A DNA stretch of 64,000 nucleotides from CAVPGP01 sp963704025. GTDB taxonomy: Bacteria; Actinomycetota; Thermoleophilia; Gaiellales; Gaiellaceae. The stretch spans positions 1 to 64,000 of the forward strand of contig CAVPGP010000003.1 in assembly GCA_963704025.1 (NCBI GenBank), in the 5' to 3' direction. Positions within the stretch are counted from its first letter, which is position 1, and every line of letters starts with the position of its first letter. The notes beneath the pieces are model-generated. The model worked only from the letters and a program-made list of their open reading frames with translations. It had not been told where the DNA came from and did no database searches. The position numbers and the translations under genes are program-made. Below, piece after piece: positions 16,294 through 23,933 of the stretch.

Positions 16294-17301
16294 TCAGTCG
16301 ACCGGATCGGCTCTCAGGATGAGCTGCCTCCCGTCCGCGAGACGCGCGCGAACGGCCACCTGGCCGAAGGCGTTGACCGAGACCGGGTTCGCAGCGAGGT
16401 CCGTCACGGTCGAGCCGAATACGCAGTCTCCGATCGCCAGGATCCTGTCGGCCTCCGGATCCGGGCCGGCGAAGAGACCGAGGCTCCCGCCCCGCGGCGT
16501 GGCGATGCGCACCACGGCACCGGCGCCGCCGATGAGGGCGCCGCGGAAAGCCTCGAACGCGCCCTCCGTGTCGACGATCGTGACGCCGGCATCGTCCACG
16601 GTGACGATCGCAGCGCCGCGGCCGCGGAGCACGGCCGCGAACGCCACGGTCCCCTGGTCGTCGACCGAGGGGAAGAGCGCAAGGGTCTCGAAGAGATCCC
16701 CGGTCTCGGCCAGGGTGCGGGTGGATCCGCCGCGGCCGGCGTAGATGCCTTCGACGCCGTCCTCGCGGTCGGCCCGGAACACCACCGTGCCGCCGCTGTC
16801 GATCACGGGCAGGCCGTGGAACCGACTCCAGCCGCTGTCGGTGTCGGCGACAGTGGCGACGCGGGCGCCATCGCCCACGAAGATGCCGCTGACTCCCGGC
16901 GCAGGATCCGCGCGAAAGGCGACCGTGCCGGCCTCGTTCATCGTCGGCCCGAGCGGCCCGATGGACGCGAACCGATCACGAGTGTCCGCGATCGTCTGCA
17001 GACGGCCGTATCGGACGAGAAAGACGCCCTCGGCGCCGTCCGGTGTCTCCGCGTAGAAGCTCGTCGCCCCCGTGCCGCTCACGTCGGGATGGCTCGTGAC
17101 GTCGACCAGGAGGGCGGGTCCGACGACCTCCACGACCGCCTCGCCGTTGCCGGTGAAGACCCCGCTCCCGCCGGCCCGCAGCGCCGCCTGGAACGCCACC
17201 GTGCCGGCGTCGTTCACGGAGGGCACGTACGGTGCGAAGTCGCTGAAGCGCTCGCCCGTGGAGGCGATCACCGTCCAGGCGAGTGGGAGCTTCAGAGGCA
17301 C
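16294..17301 (-). CDS. NxxGxxAF tandem-repeat protein
   Basis: About 335 residues made of repeats that contain a NxxGxVAFxA core: NDAGTVAFQA, NEAGTVAFRA, DSGGTVVFRA, DDQGTVAFAA and NAFGQVAVRA, spaced about 60 residues apart. Each is followed by a GIF/GVF-type strand and an 'IADT/VADT/LAET' strand. This is the choice-of-anchor NxxGxxAF repeat type, thought to be an extracellular beta-propeller-like protein. No clear signal peptide or anchor is visible from the GTG at 17301. The open frame continues upstream through unlikely sequence, so the start is uncertain. Role unknown. Confidence 0.65.
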   Translation of the reverse strand: MPLKLPLAWTVIASTGERFSDFAPYVPSVNDAGTVAFQAALRAGGSGVFTGNGEAVVEVVGPALLVDVTSHPDVSGTGATSFYAETPDGAEGVFLVRYGRLQTIADTRDRFASIGPLGPTMNEAGTVAFRADPAPGVSGIFVGDGARVATVADTDSGWSRFHGLPVIDSGGTVVFRADREDGVEGIYAGRGGSTRTLAETGDLFETLALFPSVDDQGTVAFAAVLRGRGAAIVTVDDAGVTIVDTEGAFEAFRGALIGGAGAVVRIATPRGGSLGLFAGPDPEADRILAIGDCVFGSTVTDLAANPVSVNAFGQVAVRARLADGRQLILRADPVD

Positions 17302-17354
17302 GTGGCTGCGCGCGAGGATACCTCGGTCGGCGCGTCCCTCACTAGACTCGCTCG

Positions 17355-18457
17355 ATGCTGTTTTCGCTGCAGGCGCACGAGGAACTCGCCGACGAGCCGT
17401 GGACCGCCGAGAGGGCGCGGGCGGCGATCGCCTCGATCGTCGCGGACGCGGAGAGCACATTCGACGACGGCTGGCCGACGCATCCGCAGGACGCCGAGAG
17501 CGAGAACGACGCGCGTGTGCGGTTCCGGACCGTGTATCTCGGAGGAGCGGGGGTCGTGGATGCGCTCCACCGCCTGGCGCGGCGCGGATTCGTCGAGCTG
17601 CGGCGCGACTACGTCCCGTATCTGGAGCGTTCGCTCGAAGCCCCATCGGATTTTCCCGACCAGGACGGCGAGCGCAGCCTGTGGATGGGCGAGACGGGCA
17701 TCCGGCTGGTGTTGCAGAGGCTCACACCCTCGCAGGCGAATCTCGAGCGGCTCTCGGAGCTGATCGCGGCGAACGGGCAAGACGAACGCTGCGAGCTGAT
17801 GTGGGGCAGTCCCGGCACGATTCTCGCCGGTCGCGAGCTCGGGCTCGACGTGACGGCCGAGCAGCGAGTGGTTGCTCGGCCGACGTGATCCGGAAGGCGT
17901 GTGGACGCAGCAGCTGTACGGGAAGAGCACGCGCTATCTCGGTCCGGCGCACGGCTTCGCGGGGTGTGTGCTCGCGCTCGGCGACGTCGCCGCGGTCTCG
18001 GAGACGCTCCGGCAGTTCGCCGTCGAGGAGGACGGGCTCGTCAACTGGCCGGGCGTGGTGGGGAGGCGGCTCGACGAGAACGGCGACGGCCTGATCCGCG
18101 TGCAGTGGTGCCACGGCGCGCCGGGGATCGTCGCGACGCTCGGCCCACGTCCTCGACGAGGAGGTCGCGGTCGCGGGCGGCGAGCTGACGTGGCGCGCCG
18201 GGCCGCTGCGAAAGGGCGCGAACCTCTGCCACGGGACGGCAGGGAACGGCTATGCGTTCCTCGCACTGCTCGAGCGCACGGGAGACGAACGGTGGCTCAC
18301 GCGGGCGCGCGCGTTCGCGATGCACGCTGCACACCAGGTGGAGCAGAGCCGGTCGGACCGCGGGCGCGGCCGCTATACCCTCTGGACGGGCGACCTCGGC
18401 ACAGCTCTCTACCTTGCCGACTGCATCGACGGTAGAGGGAAGCTACCGCTCCCCTAG
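17355..18457 (+). CDS. LanC-like (lanthionine synthetase C-like) protein, two frameshifts
   Basis: A LanC-fold alpha-toroid protein. Frame 1 carries MLFSLQAHEELADEPWTAER to about 17868, with the GLGT-type repeat segment VYLGGAGVVDALHRLARRG and the later LMWGSPGTILAG. Frame 3 carries GVWTQQLYGKSTRYLGPAHG to VQWCHGAPGIVATLG near 18142. A third frame has GANLCHGTAGNGYAFLALLE to the TAG at 18455. The zinc ligands expected of LanC (WCxG and CHG) are both present, so an intact enzyme would be metal-competent. No lanthipeptide precursor or dehydratase is nearby, so it is more like the stand-alone LanC-like proteins. The stop codon is supplied by the first bases of the palindromic element. Confidence 0.78.
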
Positions 18458-18623
18458 AGGCTTGATGTGAAACTGGGGTGCGTGCGGGGATGGGCCAGAC
18501 CAAGCGGTTCAGCCGGATCGGGCGCAGCGCGTAGTGGTGCTACGGGCAAGCCCGAGCCGGCTGAACCGCGCCGCGTCTGGCACACCAGCCGTGCGTGCCT
18601 GAGTTTCACATCAAGCCTCTAGG
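18453..18623. repeat. Long palindromic (MITE/REP-like) element, copy 1
   Basis: A 163-base core (18457-18619), about 95% identical (8 differences) to the reverse complement of 60466-60628. Termini are perfect inverted repeats of about 20 bases, beginning CCTAGAGGCTTGATGTGAAA. Inside, GCGGTTCAGCCGG pairs with CCGGCTGAACCGC, and GTAG/CTAC closes an apical loop, so the whole element can fold into one long hairpin. It abuts the LanC-like stop codon and sits before the convergent reductase gene, so it may also act as a terminator. A 52-codon frame crosses it, but most changes between copies are non-synonymous, so it is not coding. Confidence 0.85.
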
Positions 18624-18644
18624 TGGATCGTCCGCCGCGTGGGC

Positions 18645-20019
18645 TCACGCGGCGTGCGCAGTCCACGCCTGCCCCGCTGCTTGCAGTGCGTCCCAGGGAC
18701 TGCCGAGCGGCGGGGTGTACGAGAGGTCGAGGTCGCTGAGCTCATCGACCGTCAGCCCGTGGAAGATCGCGGCCGCGGCCGTATCGATCCGCTTGGCGAT
18801 CTCGGTCTCGATCTCGCCGACCATCTGCACGCCGAGCAGCCTCCCCGACCGGCGGTCGCCCGTCACGCGGAGGTGGATCCGGCGAGCGCCCGGATAGTAG
18901 GCCTTGTGGTCGTACGCCTCGACGCCGACGGTGTGGGGCTCGAACCCTGCTGTGACGGCCTCGTGATCGCGAAGACCTGTCCGGGCGGAGGCGATCTCGA
19001 AGACCTTGACGACCTGCGTTCCGAGGCTTCCCGGGAACTCGCGATCTCCGCCGACGGCGTTCTCGCCCGCGACCCGGCCCTGCTTGTGCGCCGTCGAGCC
19101 GAGCGGGAGGTACGTCTCGCCGAGCAGCCGGTGCCGGGTCACTGCGCAGTCACCAGCGGCGAGGACGTCCGCCAGGCTCGTCCGCATCCGGGAGTCGACG
19201 ACGACCGCGCCACGGGCGCCGAGCGCCGCCCCGGCGTCGCGGAGGAGATCCGTATCGGGCCGGACCCCGACGACGACGAGCACGAGGTCGGCCGTGCGTG
19301 TGAATCGCTCGCCGTCGGTCGCGAGCGCCTCGACCTGCAGCGCTGATCCGGTGCGGCCGACGCGGGTCACCCTCGCTCCTGTCAGCACCTCCACTCCGCG
19401 GTCGCCGAGCCGAGCGCGGATGACTGCGCCGAGCTCGGGATCGACCGTGGGCAGCACCTCAGGCAGCTGCTCGATCTGAGTCACCGCCAGTCCGCGCAGG
19501 GTCAAGGCATCCGCCATCTCGAGGCCGATGTAGCCCGCACCGACGATCACTGCCGACGTTGCGCCGCCCCGGTCGAGCTGGCCTGCGAACGCGAACGTGT
19601 CGTCCATCGAGCGCAGGAGGTGCAGTCCGTCGTCGGCGTCCAGGTCGGCAAGACCTTCGATCGGCGGCCTGACCGGCATCGCGCCCGTCGCGACCAGCAG
19701 CACGTCATAGCTCAGCCATTGCTCGACCCCGTCTTCGGGCGTGACGAGCACGCGCCGCTGCTCCGGCGTCGATGCGTCGCGCGACAGTGTCGAGAAGGAG
19801 CCGCATGCCGGTGCTCTCCAGCTCCGGGATGGTCCGGTGCGCGAGCCGGTGCCAGTCGGTCACCTCGCCCGAGAGGTAATACGGGATCCCGCAGACCGAG
19901 AAGTTCGGGTATCGATCGGCGACCACGACTGTGACCTCCGAGTCGGGGTCGAGCTCGCGTGCGCGAAGGGCGGCGCTGATGCCGCCGTCGCTTCCACCGA
20001 TGACGAGCAGCCGGGTCAG
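18645..20019 (-). CDS. FAD-dependent disulfide-reductase-family oxidoreductase (CoA-disulfide reductase/NADH oxidase-like), one frameshift
   Basis: A class I pyridine-nucleotide disulfide oxidoreductase of about 455 residues. The FAD motif is LLVIGGSDGGISAA near the N-terminus. The single redox cysteine is in FSVCGIPYYLSG, as in CoA-disulfide reductases and NADH oxidases. The NAD site is AVIVGAGYIGLEMADAL, then VLAAGDCAV and a C-terminal dimerisation domain. The frame changes near 19785, repairable by one base. No ATG/GTG start is found after the ArsR stop; a CTG at 20019 or a further error is possible. It follows ArsR on the same strand, suggesting control by arsenic and a role in thiol or persulfide redox balance. 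Confidence 0.8.
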
Positions 20020-20043
20020 CGGAGTCGCCTTGGGTGGCCCGCG

Positions 20044-20373
20044 TCAGCCGAGGAGCTCGCGGAGCGCCTGCAGCGGCTCCGGCACGACGCGGAAGTAGGC
20101 CCAGCTTCCACGTTGCTCCCGCTCGACGAGCCCGGCCTGCAGCAGCACCTTCAGATGGTGGCTGACCGTCGGCTGGCTCAGGCCGAGCGGCTCGGTCAGG
20201 TGGCAGACGCACGCCTCGCTCCCGGTCTGCGCCTGGATCAGGCTGAGCAGGCGGAGCCTGGCCGGGTCGGCCAGGACCTTGAGCGCCCCGGCGAGCTGCT
20301 CTGCCTGGCCGGGGTCGATCGGCTCTTGCAGCAGCGGGGGGCAGGTGGCCGCGATCGTCGCGATCTGGTGCAC
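20044..20373 (-). CDS. arsR: ArsR/SmtB-family arsenic-responsive repressor
   Basis: A 109-residue winged-helix repressor. LAGALKVLADPARLRLLSLI opens the fold. ACVCHLTEPLGLSQPTVSHH LKVLL is the recognition helix-turn-helix. The paired cysteines in CVCHL match the CVCxL As(III)/Sb(III) site of ArsR proteins, so arsenite binding should release DNA. GTG at 20373 was chosen. It is divergent from arsC, and the dyad at 20381-20441 between them is the probable operator. The flavoprotein reductase lies downstream in the same direction. Confidence 0.9.
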   Translation of the reverse strand: MHQIATIAATCPPLLQEPIDPGQAEQLAGALKVLADPARLRLLSLIQAQTGSEACVCHLTEPLGLSQPTVSHHLKVLLQAGLVEREQRGSWAYFRVVPEPLQALRELLG

Positions 20374-20380
20374 GAAAATC

Positions 20381-20441
20381 CATATTGACAGAGATCGATG
20401 AGCTGCGGCAAGATGACGAGGGATAGATCGCTGTCGATATG
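20381..20441. promoter_or_regulatory. Divergent ArsR operator/promoter region
   Basis: CATATTGACAGAGATC (20381-20396) and GATCGCTGTCGATATG (20426-20441) are inverted repeats matching at 14 of 16 positions. TTGACA at 20385-20390 and CAAGAT at 20409-20414, 18 bases apart, form the arsC promoter. One operator half covers its -35, and the other lies just past its -10. The second half also contains TCGACA on the minus strand, usable as the -35 of arsR. Confidence 0.7.
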
Positions 20442-20454
20442 CGAGGGAGGGATC

Positions 20455-21084
20455 ATGAGCCAGGTTCTCGATCCTGTGACGCAACGGTTCGTCGACCAGG
20501 CGGCGCACGCGCTCGTGCGCGAGTTCGCCGGCGTCTTCTCCGAGGAGACGATCGCCCGCTACATCGGCGACTCGCTCGATCTGCTCGGCAGCTCGCGGAT
20601 CAACATCTACGTGCCCGTGCTTGCGCACCGCTTCGCCCGCGAGCGGCTGAAGGCGCTCGCACAGTACGAGGGCCGGATCGCCAAGCTGCAGCCCGAGGTG
20701 CTCTTCGTCTGCGTCCACAATTCCGGCCGCAGCCAGATGGCGGCGGGCCTCGTCAAGCTGCGCTCGGAAGGCCGGATCCACGTCCGCTCCGCAGGCAGCC
20801 AGCCGGGCGAGAGGATCAACCCGGCCGTGATCGATGCGATGACCGAGCTCGGCATCGATATGAGCGAGGAGTTCCCGAAGCCGCTCACCGACGAGGTCGT
20901 GCAGGCCGCAGACGTCGTGATCACGATGGGCTGCGGCGACGCCTGCCCGATCTACCCGGGCAAGAAATACGAGGACTGGGTCCTCGACGATCCGGCCGCC
21001 CAGGACCTCGCGACGGTGCGCCGGATCCGCGACGAGATCGACGCCAAGGTCGAGACGCTGATCGGCCAACTCCTCGGCCCCTAG
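20455..21084 (+). CDS. arsC: Arsenate reductase (LMW phosphatase fold) with N-terminal three-helix domain
   Basis: A 209-residue protein. Residues 1-78 are all-helical (RFVDQAAHALVREFAGVFSE, then RINIYVPVLAHRFARERL), like the three-helix-bundle dimerisation domain fused to some actinobacterial ArsC proteins. Residues 80-205 form a low-molecular-weight tyrosine-phosphatase-type reductase with the loop C86-VHNSG-R92 (CX5R) and further cysteines in MGCGDACP. It reduces arsenate to arsenite, presumably with mycothiol or thioredoxin. Start ATG with GAGGGAGGG ribosome site. The aquaporin overlaps its stop codon, so arsenite exit is probably coupled. Confidence 0.9.
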   Translation: MSQVLDPVTQRFVDQAAHALVREFAGVFSEETIARYIGDSLDLLGSSRINIYVPVLAHRFARERLKALAQYEGRIAKLQPEVLFVCVHNSGRSQMAAGLVKLRSEGRIHVRSAGSQPGERINPAVIDAMTELGIDMSEEFPKPLTDEVVQAADVVITMGCGDACPIYPGKKYEDWVLDDPAAQDLATVRRIRDEIDAKVETLIGQLLGP

Positions 21085-21749
21085 TGCTCCCGGGACACCT
21101 GCGGGCGCTCGTCGCCGAGGCGATCGGCACCTTCGCGCTCGTCTTTGCCGGTGCGGGCGCGGTCATGGTCGACGCGAAGACGCACCAGCTCGGCCACGTC
21201 GGCGTCGCGATCACGTTCGGCCTCGTGATCATGGCGATGATCTACGCCGTCGGGCACGTCTCCGGTGCCCACTTCAACGGCGCGGTGACGTTCGCGTTCG
21301 CGCTCACGCGCCACTTCCCCTGGCCACGGATGTTCGCCTACTGGGGAGCGCAGTTCCTGGGCGCGCTCACCGCGGCGGCGATCCTCCGCGCTTCGCTCGG
21401 CAACATCGCCCACGTCGGCGCGACCTTTCCTTCCGGCTCGCAGGCGCAGTCGTTTCTCTGGGAGGCGGTGATGAGCGCCTTCCTGATGTTCGTGATCCTT
21501 GCCGTCGCCACCGACACAAGGGCGGTCGGCGAGGCCGCCGCCATCGCGATCGGCGGCACCATCGGGCTCGACGCCATGTTCGGCGGCCCCATCTCCGGCG
21601 CCTCCATGAACCCGATGCGCTCCCTCGGACCCGCACTCGTGTCCGGCGACCTGCACGCCCTCTGGATCTACCTCACCGCCCCGATCCTCGGCGCCTCCCT
21701 CGGCGGGCTCGCCTACCAGATCGTCCGCGGCGAGCAGCCGGCCGCCTGA
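21084..21749 (+). CDS. Aquaporin (AqpS-like arsenite channel)
   Basis: A 221-residue MIP-family channel with six membrane helices. The two pore loops read SGAHFNGAVT and SGASMNPMRSLGP, so the classical NPA boxes are NGA and NPM. This departure is unusual. The GTG start shares one base with the arsC stop (taGTG), showing translational coupling. In some bacteria an aquaporin replaces the ArsB or Acr3 pump and lets arsenite produced by ArsC leave down its gradient. No ArsB/Acr3 gene is present here, consistent with that arrangement. Confidence 0.87.
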   Translation: MLPGHLRALVAEAIGTFALVFAGAGAVMVDAKTHQLGHVGVAITFGLVIMAMIYAVGHVSGAHFNGAVTFAFALTRHFPWPRMFAYWGAQFLGALTAAAILRASLGNIAHVGATFPSGSQAQSFLWEAVMSAFLMFVILAVATDTRAVGEAAAIAIGGTIGLDAMFGGPISGASMNPMRSLGPALVSGDLHALWIYLTAPILGASLGGLAYQIVRGEQPAA

Positions 21750-21805
21750 AGCGCTTCCGGCCGGGCTCTTCCGGGGGCGACCGCACGACGATACTGTCCT
21801 CGCTC

Positions 21806-23293
21806 GTGCAGGACGCGCGCGCGATCGCACTCGAGCGGCTGCAAGCGGAGCGGTTCGACCTGCTCGTGGTCGGCGGCGGGATCGTGGGCGCCGGCGTCGC
21901 CGAGCTCGCGGCCCGGCACGGGCTCGCCGTCGCGCTCGTGGAGCGGAACGACTTCGGGTCCGGGACGTCGAGCGCCTCGTCGAAGCTCGTGCATGGAGGC
22001 CTGCGCTATCTGCGGATGGGGCATTTCGGGCTCGTTCGCGAGGCGCTCGGAGAGGTGCAGGCACTGGGCCGAATCGTCGCGCCGCACCTCGTCCGCCCGC
22101 TGCGCTTCGTCCTGCCCGTCTACCGCGGCGGCCCGTTCGGACGGATCCCGATCCGTGGCGCACTGTGGTCGTACGCGGGGCTGACCGGCGCCCTCTCCGA
22201 GCGCGGCCGGATGATCCGGCCGGCGGCGGCGGCGGAGCTCGTCCCGGCGCTCAGGCTCGACGGGCTGCGTGCGGCCGGCCTCTATCCGGATGCGCAGACG
22301 AACGACGCCCGCCTCTGCATCGCGATCCTGCGCGGGGCGGCCGACGCGGGCGCGGTCGTGCTCAACCGCGTCGAGCTCGTCGGCCTGGAGAGCGGGCCCG
22401 TGGGCCACGTCCGCGACACGGTCGGCGGGCAGGCGGTCGCGGTCCACGCCCGCGCCGTCGTGAATGCGGCGGGGCCGTGGGTGGACGACGTTCGCCGGCT
22501 GGAGGATCCGGGCGCCGGCACGTCGGTGACCCTGAGCAAGGGGGCGCACCTCGTCCTCGAGCGGAGAGCGGAGTGGGGAGCGGCGCTGACGATCCCGGTC
22601 GACCGGACTCGGGTCGCCTTCGCGGTGCCGTGGGAGGGCGCACTTCTGCTCGGTACGACAGACACTCCGTTCGAGGGCGACGCGCGCGATGCGCTCCCGA
22701 CGGACGCGGACGAGCGTCAGATCCGCGAGGAGGTCGGTGTTGCGCTCGACGGCGACACGCTTCGCGCGCCGGTGCGGGCGCGGTTCGCGGGCGTCCGCGT
22801 GCTTCCCGTGGGCGCGGGCGATACGGCCCGGGCCGCGCGGGAGACGATGTTCGCGCGCGGGCCGCTCGGAGTGCTCTCCGTCGCGGGTGGGAAGCTGACG
22901 ACATACCGGCGAATCGCGCTCGCCGTCCTGCACGCGCTCCGGACGGAGCTCGAGCTGCACCGGATCGACCGGCTGCCGCGGCCGCTCCCGGGCGCCACCG
23001 ACCCGGATGTCGCCGCCGACGCGCTCGCACGCCGACACGCCGAGCTCGACGCCTCGCTTGCAACGCACCTGGCGCGCACCTACGGCGCGCTCGCGACCGA
23101 GGTGATGGCCGCAGGCGCTCTGGAGCCGCTCGTGGACGGCGTCGCCGACGTCGAGGCGCAGGTCGTGTACGCACGCGACCGGGAGTGGGCGCTCACGGTC
23201 GAAGACGTGCTCCGGCGTCGGACGACGCTTGCCCTCACCGGCCACGACGACAAGGCCCTCCGCACCCGGATCGAGGCGCTGCTGGCTTCGTGA
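21806..23293 (+). CDS. glpD: Aerobic glycerol-3-phosphate dehydrogenase
   Basis: A 495-residue FAD enzyme that oxidises glycerol 3-phosphate to dihydroxyacetone phosphate and passes electrons to quinones at the membrane. FAD motif LLVVGGGIVGAGVAELAA (near 20), then GSGTSSASSKLVHGGLRYLR, the family hallmark. GTTDTPFEGD and VAGGKLTTYRRIA follow, with a C-terminal DAO-C domain (RTYGALATEVMA, then LTVEDVLRRRTTLAL). Full length, GTG start at 21806. It stands alone after the arsenic genes, 56 bases away, and ends before a bidirectional terminator. Confidence 0.92.
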   Translation: MQDARAIALERLQAERFDLLVVGGGIVGAGVAELAARHGLAVALVERNDFGSGTSSASSKLVHGGLRYLRMGHFGLVREALGEVQALGRIVAPHLVRPLRFVLPVYRGGPFGRIPIRGALWSYAGLTGALSERGRMIRPAAAAELVPALRLDGLRAAGLYPDAQTNDARLCIAILRGAADAGAVVLNRVELVGLESGPVGHVRDTVGGQAVAVHARAVVNAAGPWVDDVRRLEDPGAGTSVTLSKGAHLVLERRAEWGAALTIPVDRTRVAFAVPWEGALLLGTTDTPFEGDARDALPTDADERQIREEVGVALDGDTLRAPVRARFAGVRVLPVGAGDTARAARETMFARGPLGVLSVAGGKLTTYRRIALAVLHALRTELELHRIDRLPRPLPGATDPDVAADALARRHAELDASLATHLARTYGALATEVMAAGALEPLVDGVADVEAQVVYARDREWALTVEDVLRRRTTLALTGHDDKALRTRIEALLAS

Positions 23294-23326
23294 CTCGCCG
23301 GCCCGCGCGTCCCCGCGCGCTGTGGT

Positions 23327-23363
23327 GACGGGCCCCGCAGGCGCGGCGCCGGCGGGGCCCGTC
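23327..23363. terminator. Bidirectional hairpin terminator
   Basis: A perfect 12-bp stem (GACGGGCCCCGC with GCGGGGCCCGTC, loop 13 bases) between the converging glpD and VOC genes, ending 7 bases from the VOC stop codon. Confidence 0.75.
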
Positions 23364-23369
23364 CGAGCG

Positions 23370-23840
23370 TCAGTTGCTCATCGCGGCCATAGCGGCCTTG
23401 CCGCGCTCGGCGATCTCCTCCGGCGTCAGGTCCTCGATGTGCGTCGCGATCGACCACTGGTGGCCGAACGGGTCTGCGACCGTGCCGAAGCGGTCGCCCC
23501 AGAACTGATCCTCGACCTCCATCGTGATCGTCGCACCCGCGCCAACAGCCTTCGCGACCACGGCGTCGACGTCCTCCACGTACATGAAGACGCTTGCGCT
23601 CGTGCCGCCGAGCTCCTTCGGCGGGCGTACGGACGACTGCGGGAACGGGTCCGACAGCATGACCAGCGAGTCGCCGATCTCCAGCTCGGCATGGCCGATC
23701 GTGCCGTCCGGGCCGAGCATTCGCGACCGCTCCTTCGCCCCGAACGCCCGCTTGTAGAACTCGATCGCCTCCGTCGCCTTGTCGACGGCGAGATACGGCG
23801 TGAGGGTGTGGTAGCCCTCCGGAATTGGCTTCGTCGCCAT
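23370..23840 (-). CDS. VOC/glyoxalase-family protein (PhnB-like)
   Basis: A 156-residue protein with the two beta-alpha-beta-beta-beta modules of the vicinal-oxygen-chelate fold. It opens HTLTPYLAVDKATEAIEFYK RAFGA, and the second module contains SASVFMYVEDVDAVVAKAVG, then GDRFGTVADPFGHQWSIAT. This pattern matches PhnB-like proteins, often of unknown substrate. RBS GGAGGGGACA precedes the ATG. Single gene between two terminators or promoters. Resistance, isomerase or dioxygenase roles cannot be separated from sequence. Confidence 0.85.
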   Translation of the reverse strand: MATKPIPEGYHTLTPYLAVDKATEAIEFYKRAFGAKERSRMLGPDGTIGHAELEIGDSLVMLSDPFPQSSVRPPKELGGTSASVFMYVEDVDAVVAKAVGAGATITMEVEDQFWGDRFGTVADPFGHQWSIATHIEDLTPEEIAERGKAAMAAMSN

Positions 23841-23933
23841 TGTCCCCTCCGGTTCGTCGTGAACGAAGCTTTCCACCATGGTAGGGCCCGCGACACGTGC
23901 CGTGCGTCAGTTCGGGCGGGGCGCACACATCGC

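Noticed and set aside
18468..18620. A 52-codon open frame through the palindromic element (GTG start, TAG stop), also open in copy 2
   Set aside because: Of the differences between the two copies nearly all change the amino acid, there is no ribosome site, and the sequence is better explained as an inverted-repeat hairpin.
21713..23245. A 510-codon minus-strand frame opposite glpD
   Set aside because: Mirror of glpD codon bias; no recognisable domain, no ribosome site.
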